A DNA stretch of 64,000 bases from an archaeon HR01 (GCA_002898355.1 BEHD01000001.1:116680-180679); one strand, 5' to 3'. Shown: positions 8,628-17,186, counted from the first letter of the stretch. Made by a program: numbers and translations. Notes: a model not told the origin generated them from the letters alone.

Positions 8628-9004
8628 ACAATCTCAAGCTCTACAGGCTCTCCGTCCGCTGTGTATGCGTATATGTCATTCTCATCCCTGTAGGGTGCGG
8701 CCACTATCAACATGATACGCCCCATGGCATGGTTCAGGTCTTCGACTGATGGCTCACCCACCCCCGATGGATGGGAGTGGGCCGTACCGAGGAAAGTCAG
8801 GTCTATCGGTAGCTGATAGGGGTTGAAGGAGGCGAAGCCTTCACCATAAACCGATTGGGGAGCCAGCAATATCTCGGAGATTCGCAGAACATCTCCAGAC
8901 TTGCCACCGTGGAGGAGGGCGATAACCTCCCTAGGATGGAGCTCCCTGGCCATCAATAGGAGAAGCTCCATCTCCCTCCTTGGCAGCTGGACCTTTACCA
9001 TCAA
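8624..9004 (-). CDS. JAMM/MPN+ domain metalloprotease-like protein
   Basis: A 126-residue single MPN domain. The JAMM zinc motif is complete: Glu26 in HPREVIALLHGG, then His76-x-His78-Pro, Ser86 and Asp89 in AHSHPSGVGEPSVED. Proteins of this size in archaea include desampylases that cleave ubiquitin-like modifiers (SAMPs or urm1-like) from targets, and relatives of Rpn11/Pad1. The substrate here is unknown, since no ubiquitin-like protein, E1 or E2 gene lies in the window. The gene is monocistronic by position, convergent with tpiA and divergent from proS, with a 101-nt shared promoter region. Confidence 0.85.
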   Translation of the reverse strand: MMVKVQLPRREMELLLLMARELHPREVIALLHGGKSGDVLRISEILLAPQSVYGEGFASFNPYQLPIDLTFLGTAHSHPSGVGEPSVEDLNHAMGRIMLIVAAPYRDENDIYAYTADGEPVELEIV

Positions 9005-9072
9005 TTCTGTGCTGGATTATACCTAAATAAACTATACATCGCCACTATCAGATTGGGTGCCGCCCTTAAGTC

Positions 9073-9082
9073 TTTTTATATA
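9073..9082 (+). promoter_or_regulatory. TATA box of proS, consistent with a leaderless transcript
   Basis: The run tttttatata is centred about 28 nt upstream of the proS ATG at 9106. Archaeal transcription usually starts 22-28 nt downstream of the TATA centre, so the mRNA would begin at or within a few bases of the start codon. No purine-rich ribosome-binding site precedes the ATG. Confidence 0.6.
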
Positions 9083-9105
9083 CGGCTGTTAAGTGTTTAA
9101 GAGAT

Positions 9106-10539
9106 ATGGCGGCGGTTACGGCGCTCAACAAGTTTAGGAACTTCAGTGAATGGTTTGACAAGCTGGTTTTAGATGCGAGGATTGTGGATGACAGGTTTCC
9201 GGTTAAGGGCTTCGCCGTATATCTTGAGAACGGCTCCTTCATCCTTAGAAGGTTGAGGAACCTTCTGGAGGAGGAGCTGGAGGCCACGGGGCATAAGGAG
9301 ATGCAGTTCCCCCTAGTTACTACCGATGAGTTATTCGGAAGGGAGGCCCAGCACATTAAAGGCTTTATGGCTGAGGTCTTTACGATAGAGAGTGCTGGTA
9401 ACACCAAGCTCGAAAGGAAGCTGATAATAAGACCGACATCCGAGACGATAATGTATCCGATGTTTAAGCTCTGGATTAGGAGCCATGCAGACCTCCCCCT
9501 CATGGTTTACCAAAGTAACAACGTCTACAGATATGAGACCAAGGCTACCAGACCCTTATTCAGGGTCCGGGAGATACCTTGGAATGAGGCGCATACGGTC
9601 CACGCCACGGCATCGGAGGCCGAGGACCAGGTGAAGAAGGCCGTGGAAATCTATAGGAAGGTTTTGGATAAGGTGTGCATAGGGTATCTCATACTGAGAC
9701 GGCCTGACTTCGACAAATTTGCGGGAGCCAAATACTCCATCGCCTTCGACGCATGGACACCGGACGGTAGGGTAAACCAGGTCGGCACAGTTCACAACCT
9801 GGGTAAGAATTTCTCAAAGGTCTTCGAGATAGAATTCGAATCAAAGGATGGGAAGAGGGAGAACCCATACCAGCTATGCTATGGATTTGGGTACAGCAGG
9901 GTGTTGGCGGCCATAATAGCCCAGCACGGAGATGATAGAGGACTCGTCCTTCCATCGGAGGTAGCTCCAACACAGGTGGTGATCATCCCCATATACTTCA
10001 AGGGGCAGGAGCAGACCATCCTGGATTATGCTAGGCGGGTGGCTGAAAATCTCAAGCCTCTGAGAGTTTTTGTGGATGAGAGGGATGACATGACTCCTGG
10101 TGAAAAGTTTTACCGCTGGGAGATGTTGGGGGCCCCGGTTAGGGTTGAGGTGGGTCCTAGGGAGGTTTCCGAGAACAAAGCCACTGTATTCCGAAGGGAC
10201 ACCCTGGAGAAGGAGCAGGTTGATTTCGAAACACTGAACAGCTACGTGAAAGAACTCCTCCGCAAAATAGATAGCAACCTGTCGCAGAGAAGCAAGAGAA
10301 TCATGGAGCAGATGATAACGGATATAACAGACCTTCAGAAGGGCCGGGAGGAGATTTCAGCAAGGAAGATTTTGAGGGTTGAATGGTGTGGAAAGACTGA
10401 CTGCGCTGAAAAGCTGAAGGAGGCTGTGGGAGGCGAGATTCGGGGCACACTTTACGATATTACAGAGATACCTACAGGCTCATGTATTGTATGCCAGCAG
10501 CAAGCCAGAGAGGTAGTCTACGTGGCGAGAGCCTACTAG
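9106..10539 (+). CDS. proS: Prolyl-tRNA synthetase (archaeal/eukaryotic type)
   Basis: A 477-residue class II aminoacyl-tRNA synthetase that charges tRNA-Pro. Class II motif 2 is visible in VYRYETKATRPLFRVREIPWNEAHT, the TSE-containing IRPTSETIMYPMF segment is present, and the C-terminal region has the zinc-binding cysteines (WCGKTDC and GSCIVCQQQ) and ends in Tyr, as usual for the archaeal/eukaryotic ProRS type. The length is normal and no editing domain is inserted. It is transcribed alone from the TATA box at about 9077. Confidence 0.96.
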   Translation: MAAVTALNKFRNFSEWFDKLVLDARIVDDRFPVKGFAVYLENGSFILRRLRNLLEEELEATGHKEMQFPLVTTDELFGREAQHIKGFMAEVFTIESAGNTKLERKLIIRPTSETIMYPMFKLWIRSHADLPLMVYQSNNVYRYETKATRPLFRVREIPWNEAHTVHATASEAEDQVKKAVEIYRKVLDKVCIGYLILRRPDFDKFAGAKYSIAFDAWTPDGRVNQVGTVHNLGKNFSKVFEIEFESKDGKRENPYQLCYGFGYSRVLAAIIAQHGDDRGLVLPSEVAPTQVVIIPIYFKGQEQTILDYARRVAENLKPLRVFVDERDDMTPGEKFYRWEMLGAPVRVEVGPREVSENKATVFRRDTLEKEQVDFETLNSYVKELLRKIDSNLSQRSKRIMEQMITDITDLQKGREEISARKILRVEWCGKTDCAEKLKEAVGGEIRGTLYDITEIPTGSCIVCQQQAREVVYVARAY

Positions 10540-10541
10540 GT

Positions 10542-11501
10542 CTAGCCAACACTATAGGATGGGATGTAGTTGTCCAGGTGTCTTAGACGCTTAGCCGGGT
10601 GGGGATGAGTGCTGAAAATCTCCATGGCCAGGCTGGGCTTGCTATTCTTAACCTCTTCCACCAGTCTGTCTATGTCGCCGTATGCCCTTATCGATGTGTC
10701 AGGGTCCACTATGAAGAAGGCCTTGAACTGGTCGAAGTGGGCCACTTCACTCTTGGGTAACCTGCCCGTAAGCGTCATAATCCTGACAAGGCCCCTCTGT
10801 AGATGTCTAGCACCATCCGGAACCACCTTGGCGGCGTGATAGTCTGCGAAGTATTCCCGGAGCCTGCTCATATAGAAGACGAATAGGTTGAAGACAAAGC
10901 TTGCAGCTATTAATGCTATGCCTATCAAGGCGGCGCCGCCACCCCTATCCCTGCTGCTGGAAAATAGGAGCGAGTAGCCCAGATAGTAGACTATAGCTGG
11001 GATGATGCTGATCATCATCATCAAGGCTACGTCCTTATGCTTGATGTGGCCTATCTCATGCCCTATGACGGCCTCTATCTCCTCTCTCGGGAGGCTGTTG
11101 ACAAGCTTTCTGGTTACAGCGACTATAGGGCCTGTCAGAGGGCTTCCATAGGCGAAGGCGTTGGGTATGTCTATCTCGGCGATCATAGTCTTCGGAGGCC
11201 GGTCTATGCCGCTGGCCGCTGATATCCTAGCCACGGACTCGGCCAGCCAGCCCATCTGCCCCTCCACCGGCCTAACCCTGTATATGGCCCCCACGATATA
11301 GGGTCCGAGCAGCCACTGGATGATGTGGAAGAAGACCACAAAACCGATGATGCTGTAGACGCTGAGGAAGGAAGACCCGATATAGGATAGTACGGCGGCG
11401 AATATGAGGGAGGCTAATGCTGTAACGGCCGCCCATGTCCCCAGCATCGCCAGCCTAAGCTTGATTAGTGATACACGGCCCCTCTCCGACATAGGTATCA
11501 C
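10542..11501 (-). CDS. htpX: HtpX-like M48 family membrane metalloprotease
   Basis: A 319-residue membrane zinc endopeptidase involved in quality control of membrane proteins. The catalytic motif HEIGH is at residues 148-152, with a third zinc ligand Glu in SRLREYFADYHAA. There are two N-terminal transmembrane segments (about 18-42 and 48-70) and a second hydrophobic pair after the active site (about 158-210), the classical HtpX topology. Met4 (MSERGRV) is an alternative start. The gene converges on proS (2-nt gap) and lies downstream of the eS26 gene on the same strand. Confidence 0.92.
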   Translation of the reverse strand: MIPMSERGRVSLIKLRLAMLGTWAAVTALASLIFAAVLSYIGSSFLSVYSIIGFVVFFHIIQWLLGPYIVGAIYRVRPVEGQMGWLAESVARISAASGIDRPPKTMIAEIDIPNAFAYGSPLTGPIVAVTRKLVNSLPREEIEAVIGHEIGHIKHKDVALMMMISIIPAIVYYLGYSLLFSSSRDRGGGAALIGIALIAASFVFNLFVFYMSRLREYFADYHAAKVVPDGARHLQRGLVRIMTLTGRLPKSEVAHFDQFKAFFIVDPDTSIRAYGDIDRLVEEVKNSKPSLAMEIFSTHPHPAKRLRHLDNYIPSYSVG

Positions 11502-11550
11502 CCTAATCTTCGGCAGGTGCCTCTCCCTAATAAACCAATTCCAAGAACCC

Positions 11551-11835
11551 TTAAAAGAACTGTTCCGGTTTCCTCTCCTCCCTAGCCCTCACCTTGAGGA
11601 CTCCGTAGTGGATTGCACAGCTTATGCATAGGTTTTTCACCACCACATTCTCGGCAAGATAGGCACCGGCCTGCTTCAGCTCCCTAGCCAAGTCACCCTT
11701 CACAAGGGATACACGTCGGGTAACCCGTTGAACCTTGCTTCTCGGAACGTATGCACCGCAGTTATCGCATTGGATGGTGGACTCCTTACCCTTGGCTCCC
11801 TTTGCCCTGCCCCTGCTCTTCCTCTTGAATGGCAT
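11551..11835 (-). CDS. rps26e: Small ribosomal subunit protein eS26
   Basis: A 94-residue protein starting MPFKRKSRGRAKGAKGK at the ATG at 11835; the open frame upstream to 11907 lacks family features and was trimmed. Zinc-binding pairs CDNC and CISC are present, as is the basic N-terminus that binds rRNA near the mRNA exit channel. eS26 occurs in eukaryotes and in Crenarchaeota, Thaumarchaeota and related lineages but not in Euryarchaeota, which informs the taxonomic inference. A TATA-like cttattaaat lies about 25-30 nt upstream on the minus strand (about 11858-11868), implying a very short leader. Confidence 0.93.
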   Translation of the reverse strand: MPFKRKSRGRAKGAKGKESTIQCDNCGAYVPRSKVQRVTRRVSLVKGDLARELKQAGAYLAENVVVKNLCISCAIHYGVLKVRAREERKPEQFF

Positions 11836-12171
11836 GCATAATACTACTATCCTATGATTTAATAAGTTTATGGATGGTGTAGCGGTATCCAGGTGACACA
11901 CCAGCAAACCCCCGACCAGACCTAACGTCTAGTGTGTTGATAACGCACACCAAAGCTTTCAGGCTGAACACATACCATCCGCCCACCTAGCCGCAAGAGA
12001 GGGCTGGAAAACCGAGGCAGTGATGTATCTCTCCCTATCCGGCCAGCACTCGCCCTTGAAAAACCCTTTATAAAGGCTCTGATGAATGGGTAGTCTTTCT
12101 GTCGGTTTTTAAAAAGGGTTTGCAGCGTGATTACAAATAGTTATATATATTTATTTGCAATGATGTTGCAA
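11836..12171. promoter_or_regulatory. Divergent intergenic region with promoters for eS26 and the ATPase gene
   Basis: A 336-nt region without a gene. Near the left end is the eS26 promoter. Near the right end, TTTATAAA at 12067-12074 is the core of a perfect 12-bp palindrome (CCTTTATAAAGG, 12065-12076). A 9-bp inverted repeat pairs AAACCCTTT (12061-12069) with AAAGGGTTT (12113-12121). A second TATA-like stretch, ttatatatattta, lies at 12141-12153. No tRNA, snoRNA or coding frame is convincing in the middle of the region. Confidence 0.45.
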
Positions 12172-12173
12172 AT
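12153..12173. promoter_or_regulatory. Operator-like inverted repeat over the ATPase start codon
   Basis: Perfect 8-bp arms ATTTGCAA (12153-12160) and TTGCAAAT (12166-12173) are separated by the 5-bp spacer TGATG. The repeat directly follows the TATA-like stretch at 12141-12153 and covers the expected transcription start and the ATG at 12172. A bound protein would block initiation there. Confidence 0.5.
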
Positions 12174-13431
12174 GGAGCGGTGGAACCCTTGGTGGAGAGG
12201 GGAGCCAGACCCCACCTATCTAGCTTGGGCTAGTCTTCCTGTTAAGTGGGTGCCGGATGAGGTTGACATGCTTCCGTTGGAGCCGTTCGCCCTAAATTTT
12301 GTTCACGGACCCAGGCAGGTGGGCAAGACCACCATGTTGAAACTCCTCATCAATAAACTCTTGAATAGGGTGGAGCCGAGAGCTATACTCTACCTGTCAT
12401 GTGACGAATTCTCCGACTATGAGGAGCTGGGAGAGGTGTTGGATGACTATCTAAGGGCGAGGCTGGCTTGGGGTATTTCCCACACATACATCTTCCTCGA
12501 CGAGGTTACTTTTGTTAAGGAATGGTGGCGTGCCATTAAGGCGAGAATAGACGACGGCTCGCTACGTGGCTCGGTGGTAACGGTGACCGGCTCAGCAAGC
12601 ATGGAACTTTTGAGACAGAGAGAGTATTTTCCAGGAAGGCGGGGGAGAGGAAGGGACATAACCATGATGCCGTTGGGGTTTCATTCATACATGAAAAAGA
12701 TTCACGGGCTTGAGCTTATGACGGTGCACCACCTAGATGAAATTGATAAAGTTATGGCCGGTAATAGAATTTATGGCGAAAGCCTATCCAAGCATTTTAA
12801 TGCTTATCTCGAGACGGGCGGATTCCCGCTAGCCATAAGGGAGATGAAGGAAGTTGGGAGAGTTAGTGAAGGGGCTAAGAAGACTCTCCTAGATGGCTTT
12901 CGGAGTGATTGGTTAAGAATTGGTAAGAGTGAGTCAGCTATGAAGGAGGTGATAGCCTACTTGATTAGGGCCAGGGCAGCTCCCATAAGCTGGCTCTCCA
13001 TCTCCAAGAACACATCCCTATCCTCCCCGCATACAGCACGAAGTTATGTCGAGGTTCTTGAGAACCTTATGATAGTCACCACCCTCAACTTCCTCGAGCC
13101 CGGAGGTAGGGTTGTGTATAGGAAGAATAAGAAAATCCATTTCACGGACCCCTTCATATATAGAACGCTCGCAGAATACTGCCAAGCCAGAGTTGATGAG
13201 GACGCATTAGTTGAGGGCGTTGTCGCATCACACCTCTCCCGGAATTATAGGATATACTACTGGCGGAACTCCACGGAGGTTGACTGTCTGGTGGACGAGG
13301 ATGGTGAATACTACGGTTTTGAGGTCAAGTGGGGAGTGAAAGAAGGGCGTAAGCCACGCTGGCCCAGACACGTCACACTCCTTACCAAAGATACGATACC
13401 CCTTTTTCTTTCCTCTCTCCCCTTCGCCTGA
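12172..13431 (+). CDS. AAA-type ATPase with C-terminal DUF4143/nuclease-like domain
   Basis: 419 residues from the ATG at 12172, which is chosen because it sits about 25 nt after a TATA-like stretch; GTG 12127 and ATGs at 12160 and 12163 are in-frame alternatives. Walker A GPRQVGKTT spans residues 46-54, and Walker B-like YIFLDEV follows. The C-terminal part has the DUF4143 architecture, with FTDPFIYRTL and then STEVDCLVDEDGEYYGFEVKWG, a PD-(D/E)xK-like D..E-x-K pattern. Such ATPases are common in archaea and bacteria, often in poorly conserved genomic locations, and their role is unknown. The palindrome over the start suggests autoregulation or repression. Neighbours are unrelated. Confidence 0.8.
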   Translation: MERWNPWWRGEPDPTYLAWASLPVKWVPDEVDMLPLEPFALNFVHGPRQVGKTTMLKLLINKLLNRVEPRAILYLSCDEFSDYEELGEVLDDYLRARLAWGISHTYIFLDEVTFVKEWWRAIKARIDDGSLRGSVVTVTGSASMELLRQREYFPGRRGRGRDITMMPLGFHSYMKKIHGLELMTVHHLDEIDKVMAGNRIYGESLSKHFNAYLETGGFPLAIREMKEVGRVSEGAKKTLLDGFRSDWLRIGKSESAMKEVIAYLIRARAAPISWLSISKNTSLSSPHTARSYVEVLENLMIVTTLNFLEPGGRVVYRKNKKIHFTDPFIYRTLAEYCQARVDEDALVEGVVASHLSRNYRIYYWRNSTEVDCLVDEDGEYYGFEVKWGVKEGRKPRWPRHVTLLTKDTIPLFLSSLPFA

Positions 13432-13495
13432 GAAAGTGGGTTCATCTCCGCCCGGCGGTTAGGACATCCGGCATGGAGGCCGAGGATTTGTAGAG

Positions 13496-14557
13496 GTGTT
13501 GCATTATGAGATGCGGGGATGGTTTAATATTTTGGCATGTCATCGGAGACTTGTGTGGCGGGTCTTTCTCCTCGCACCGGCTCTGGCATCCCTCTTGATG
13601 GGGCTTTTTGGAGGGCTTGCCAGAATGGGTTTAGTGGGTCCTGCTCCGTCACACATTCTCCTGGGGCATGGTGTGTTGATGATGTTGGGTTTTATAGCAT
13701 CCCTCATAGCTCTTGAAAGGTTTGTAGCCCTAAGGAGTTGGTGGAGCCTACCAAGCTATCTCCTCCTAGCTGTGGGAGGGGTTTTTGTTGCTGCCGGCTA
13801 CCCGTCTCCGGGTGTTTTCCTACTGGTTTTGGGTTCAGCAGCCTTTTTGGCTCTACATCTATGGATTCTGTTGAGACATCGGCAGGGCTACCTAGTATTG
13901 ATGTCTGTCTCATGCCTCCTCCTCTTTATAGGGAATCTGAAGCTATTTTTCGGCCTTCCCATATTCGAGGCTGCTCTCTCATGGATAGGTTTCCTCATTC
14001 TCTTTATAATGGGTGAAAGGATGGAGATGGCAAGGCTTAGAGGTTTTAGATATCCGTTCTCAGCCCCCGCATATATTGCAGCATTCCTCCTACTGGCTGC
14101 AGGCGTATACACCCCGGTAGCCGTTGAACTCGCTTCATCCGCTGCGTTAATCCTCCCCTTCGCCGTGGCCAGATTCGACCTAGGATTGAGATTCATACGA
14201 GGCCATGGATTTCAGAGATATCTTGCCAGCGGCCTAGTGTGCGGATACATCTGGCTTGGATTAGGAGGCCTACTCATGCTCCTGAGGGGGTATCACGACT
14301 CCGCCCTACACGCCATATTCTTGGGGTTCGCAGGCACTATGATAATGACTCACGCACCTGTTATCTTCCCAGTAATTATGAAGACCAAACATCTTTACGC
14401 CAAGAACCTATACATCCCCCTCGGGCTACTCCAGGGCTCAACCATTCTGAGGGCGCCAGGGTTATTAGATCTCTGGAAGATCTCGGGGATTCTCACAACG
14501 GCATCTGTAGCCTCGTTCATGATCCTCACATTTTACAACCTGAGGCGGATTTCATAG
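13496..14557 (+). CDS. Polytopic membrane protein, NnrS-like
   Basis: A 353-residue protein, almost entirely hydrophobic, with about ten to eleven transmembrane segments. Conserved-looking histidines lie in SHILLGHGVLMMLGF (near residues 51-57) and in DSALHAIFLGFAGTMIMTHAPV (near residues 265-285), the pattern seen in NnrS and related heme-copper oxidase-like membrane proteins. NnrS is linked to nitric oxide and nitrosative stress in bacteria; no denitrification genes are nearby, so function is open. It starts 64 nt after the ATPase gene and overlaps the convergent F420-type oxidoreductase by 6 nt. Confidence 0.5.
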   Translation: MLHYEMRGWFNILACHRRLVWRVFLLAPALASLLMGLFGGLARMGLVGPAPSHILLGHGVLMMLGFIASLIALERFVALRSWWSLPSYLLLAVGGVFVAAGYPSPGVFLLVLGSAAFLALHLWILLRHRQGYLVLMSVSCLLLFIGNLKLFFGLPIFEAALSWIGFLILFIMGERMEMARLRGFRYPFSAPAYIAAFLLLAAGVYTPVAVELASSAALILPFAVARFDLGLRFIRGHGFQRYLASGLVCGYIWLGLGGLLMLLRGYHDSALHAIFLGFAGTMIMTHAPVIFPVIMKTKHLYAKNLYIPLGLLQGSTILRAPGLLDLWKISGILTTASVASFMILTFYNLRRIS

Positions 14558-15430
14558 TGATGGGATTACATCGGATATGAAGGCCCGCATATGGGCCAGA
14601 TACTCCTCAACCTGTCTGTCTCCGAAATAGCATACGAAGTAGGAGACGCCTGTGGAGGCATATTGTTTAATCATGTCCACGACCTCGCCGTGTTTTCCTG
14701 ATAGCATCTGTCTTACTTCGCCCAGTGGTGAACGTGTAACCTTGGGCGTCCTCCCTGTCAGGTCCACCGTGAAACGGCCTGAAATCGTAAAGCCGTTTGG
14801 CGGCCGCTCAGTCGAGAGACGGGTCCTAACATCTTCGGGGGGAAGCCCTGTGAAATGCCATCCAACACCATAATGTAGCGCCCGTCTGTAGGCCCTTAAC
14901 GAGTTGCCCCCAACCCATATCGGCGGCCCATCCTTCTGGGCAGGCCTAGGGTCCGACAGAGCCTCCGACACCTTGTAGTAGCGGCCAGCAAAAGAAAATC
15001 TGTCCTCCCGCCACATAGTCTTGACGAGCTCTAACGCCTCATCAAACCTCCTGCCTCTATCATGGAAGCTGGCACCGAGGTTTTCAAACTCTTCTTGAGC
15101 CCATCCAGCTCCAAAGCCCGCAATCACACGTCCCCCGCATAGGCTGTCGAGTGTTGACAGCGTCTTCGCAGTTATCACAGGGTTACGCATGGGCAGTATG
15201 ATGACTGAGGAGCCAATCATGACCCGCTCAGTCAAGGGGGCGGTGTAGGCCATTACCGTTAAGGGCTCGAATATCCTGCCATAGGGATAGCTGTATTTAG
15301 GCGGCAGTGCCAAATGGTCTGTAGCCCATATGGAGTGGTATCCTAGCCTCTCTGCGTTTTCAGCCACCAGCCTTATGGCGCTTGGTGAAGAGTTCTTCCC
15401 AAAATTGGGTAGGCATACACCGAAAAACAC
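14552..15430 (-). CDS. LLM-class (F420-dependent) oxidoreductase
   Basis: A 292-residue luciferase-like TIM-barrel enzyme. Family features include FGVCLPNF at the N-terminus, AENAERLGYHSIWATDHLALP, PVITAKTLSTLDSLCGGRVIAGFGAGW and the GRRFDEALELVKTMW helix with the following FAGRYYKV, all hallmarks of the F420-dependent class. The substrate cannot be deduced. The gene is divergent from the glycosyltransferase gene at 15547 and convergent with the NnrS-like gene. Confidence 0.85.
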   Translation of the reverse strand: MFFGVCLPNFGKNSSPSAIRLVAENAERLGYHSIWATDHLALPPKYSYPYGRIFEPLTVMAYTAPLTERVMIGSSVIILPMRNPVITAKTLSTLDSLCGGRVIAGFGAGWAQEEFENLGASFHDRGRRFDEALELVKTMWREDRFSFAGRYYKVSEALSDPRPAQKDGPPIWVGGNSLRAYRRALHYGVGWHFTGLPPEDVRTRLSTERPPNGFTISGRFTVDLTGRTPKVTRSPLGEVRQMLSGKHGEVVDMIKQYASTGVSYFVCYFGDRQVEEYLAHMRAFISDVIPSL

Positions 15431-15503
15431 GTGTGGAAGAGCTAATAAGGTGAATATGAGCGTTAATGGATAGGAGTGGCTTTGGCTTGAAGACGTTTAC
15501 ACC

Positions 15504-15532
15504 ATACCTGTACATGCATTTATACAGGGTAT
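15504..15532. promoter_or_regulatory. Imperfect palindrome around the TATA box of the glycosyltransferase gene
   Basis: ATACCTGTA (15504-15512) is mirrored by TACAGGGTAT (15523-15532), complementary apart from one extra base. The TATA-like atttatac lies between and within the arms, with its centre about 24-26 nt upstream of the ATG at 15547. This fits a leaderless promoter overlapped by a possible operator. Confidence 0.4.
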
Positions 15533-15546
15533 GAGGTCAACTAGAC

Positions 15547-17160
15547 ATGTATCGGCAGGAGGAGACCGCATTTCATGATGTTGGCATCCCTCGAGACAGG
15601 AGTATGAGGATATCGGCCGCCTGGGTGTTGGCCGGCCTTCTGGTGGGGTTGATGGCGGCTTTTCTCTACTTTCCTCCGGCCCTTGTTAATGAGGCCCCAT
15701 TCCATGACGACAAAGCCTACATCAACAACGCGTTGATAGCCAGCGGCAGGGTTACGGCTGAGCTGGTAAGGGGGCCTTACGCTGAGGAGAGGCAGCCGCT
15801 CTTCTGGTGGCTTATCACCGGGATTCTCATCCTAGGCGCTCCAGTTGAATCGGTTAGATGGGTCTCCCCCCTCATCACATCAATAGGCGTTGTCGGCATC
15901 TATTTTCTGGCCAGCAGACTATTCAACGACTTCCGTGTTGGATTACTCTCCGCAGTATTCATATCCCTCTCCGATTTCTTCGTCCTGACTACATCCTATA
16001 TCCTCACCGATAGCATGGGCTCTGTTATCGCTGTGCTGGCCATACTCTGCTTCTCGCTCGGATTGAGAGACGGCGTCTTTATGTGGCTCGCAGGCCCCCT
16101 CGTAGCCCTCTCAATCATTGCAAGGGACCAGAACCTGCTCATCGTCCCGGTCATCATTCTATCCCTTGTATGGATGTCGAGGCTGGGGTTAGGGAGGAAG
16201 ATAGCAATACTCGCATTGCTGGGAGTGGCTCTTGCACCAGCCTTAACCCTCCCACAGGATAGGATACTTCAGATAGTTTCTGATATTGTCACTCCCATCT
16301 TCAGAGACCCCTCATATCTCCTCATACTAATCATCTACGTAAGTTTTATGGGGGCTGTGGTGTATAAGGTGGCTATTCAGAGGAACCTGATATCAAGGAG
16401 GTCCAACGTAGGTGAGAGAATCTTTGACGTAGGGTTTGCTTTAGGGCTTGCACTCCTCATCCTACATCCGTTCTTCATTGACAACATCAGGCTCGGAGAT
16501 ACATTCCAGATTGCTGGGAAGGGAATACTTTCAAGGCCTGTAGCCCATGCAATAATGGTGGCTAGAGAGCTGGGAATCGGCTCAGAGCTACCGTTAGCCA
16601 TTAGGGTTTCCACATGGGTGTGGGAATCGATCAAGCTACTGACCATACCCTTGCTTATGCTCTCGGTTTTGGGAGCTGTGACGCTGTTGTGGAGGGGTGT
16701 GAGGATGGCTAGGCCTCTCATTTTATGGGGCTTCCTATCCCTCCTATATGTGATACTGTTTACACATCTCGAATATAGGTTTCTAGCCCAGGCCCTTCCT
16801 CCGCTGGCCATCTTAGCGGCCTACACCATCGTAAGGCTGTGGAAGATCAGCAGAGTCTTCCCAGCTATACTTATACCCCTCACAATTCTCTTCCTACTGT
16901 TCCCATCCCAGCCCCTATACCCCATCCCGGAGCTCTCGACTCCTAGAACAGTTCAGAGTTTGATGGCTGGGCCGACACCAGACGGCTGGCTGACCCAATA
17001 CATCGCATACTTGGAAACCTTGACGCCGGCCGGCACAATATCCATAAACCCGATATACCCGGTGGTGGGCCTAGCCACCATTCCTGTATTGCTAGTATCC
17101 GTATATGTAGGTCTGAGGAGAATAGCCATACCCGATGAGGCGGATTCCGGCAAAGCTTAA
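15547..17160 (+). CDS. Membrane glycosyltransferase, GT-C (GT39/PMT-like)
   Basis: A 537-residue membrane protein with about eleven to thirteen transmembrane helices. The first large extracytoplasmic loop carries acidic residues (PFHDDKAYINNALI) followed by EERQPLFWWLITGIL, the GT-C signature in which Asp residues coordinate the lipid-phosphate sugar donor. Such enzymes transfer sugars from dolichyl phosphate to proteins or glycolipids on the outer face of the membrane. Acceptor and donor are unknown. The gene ends 26 nt before the substrate-binding protein gene, a Thr-rich and probably glycosylated surface lipoprotein-like protein; a functional link is only suggestive. Confidence 0.75.
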   Translation: MYRQEETAFHDVGIPRDRSMRISAAWVLAGLLVGLMAAFLYFPPALVNEAPFHDDKAYINNALIASGRVTAELVRGPYAEERQPLFWWLITGILILGAPVESVRWVSPLITSIGVVGIYFLASRLFNDFRVGLLSAVFISLSDFFVLTTSYILTDSMGSVIAVLAILCFSLGLRDGVFMWLAGPLVALSIIARDQNLLIVPVIILSLVWMSRLGLGRKIAILALLGVALAPALTLPQDRILQIVSDIVTPIFRDPSYLLILIIYVSFMGAVVYKVAIQRNLISRRSNVGERIFDVGFALGLALLILHPFFIDNIRLGDTFQIAGKGILSRPVAHAIMVARELGIGSELPLAIRVSTWVWESIKLLTIPLLMLSVLGAVTLLWRGVRMARPLILWGFLSLLYVILFTHLEYRFLAQALPPLAILAAYTIVRLWKISRVFPAILIPLTILFLLFPSQPLYPIPELSTPRTVQSLMAGPTPDGWLTQYIAYLETLTPAGTISINPIYPVVGLATIPVLLVSVYVGLRRIAIPDEADSGKA

Positions 17161-17186
17161 AAGCTTTCGATAAGTTGTTTTAGGTC

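Noticed and set aside
11836..11907. N-terminal extension of eS26
   Set aside because: The protein family begins at MPFKRKS; the extension overlaps the predicted promoter.
12079..12100. CTGATGA resembling box C of a C/D guide RNA
   Set aside because: No matching box D or internal C'/D' pair at proper spacing; the match is short enough to occur by chance.
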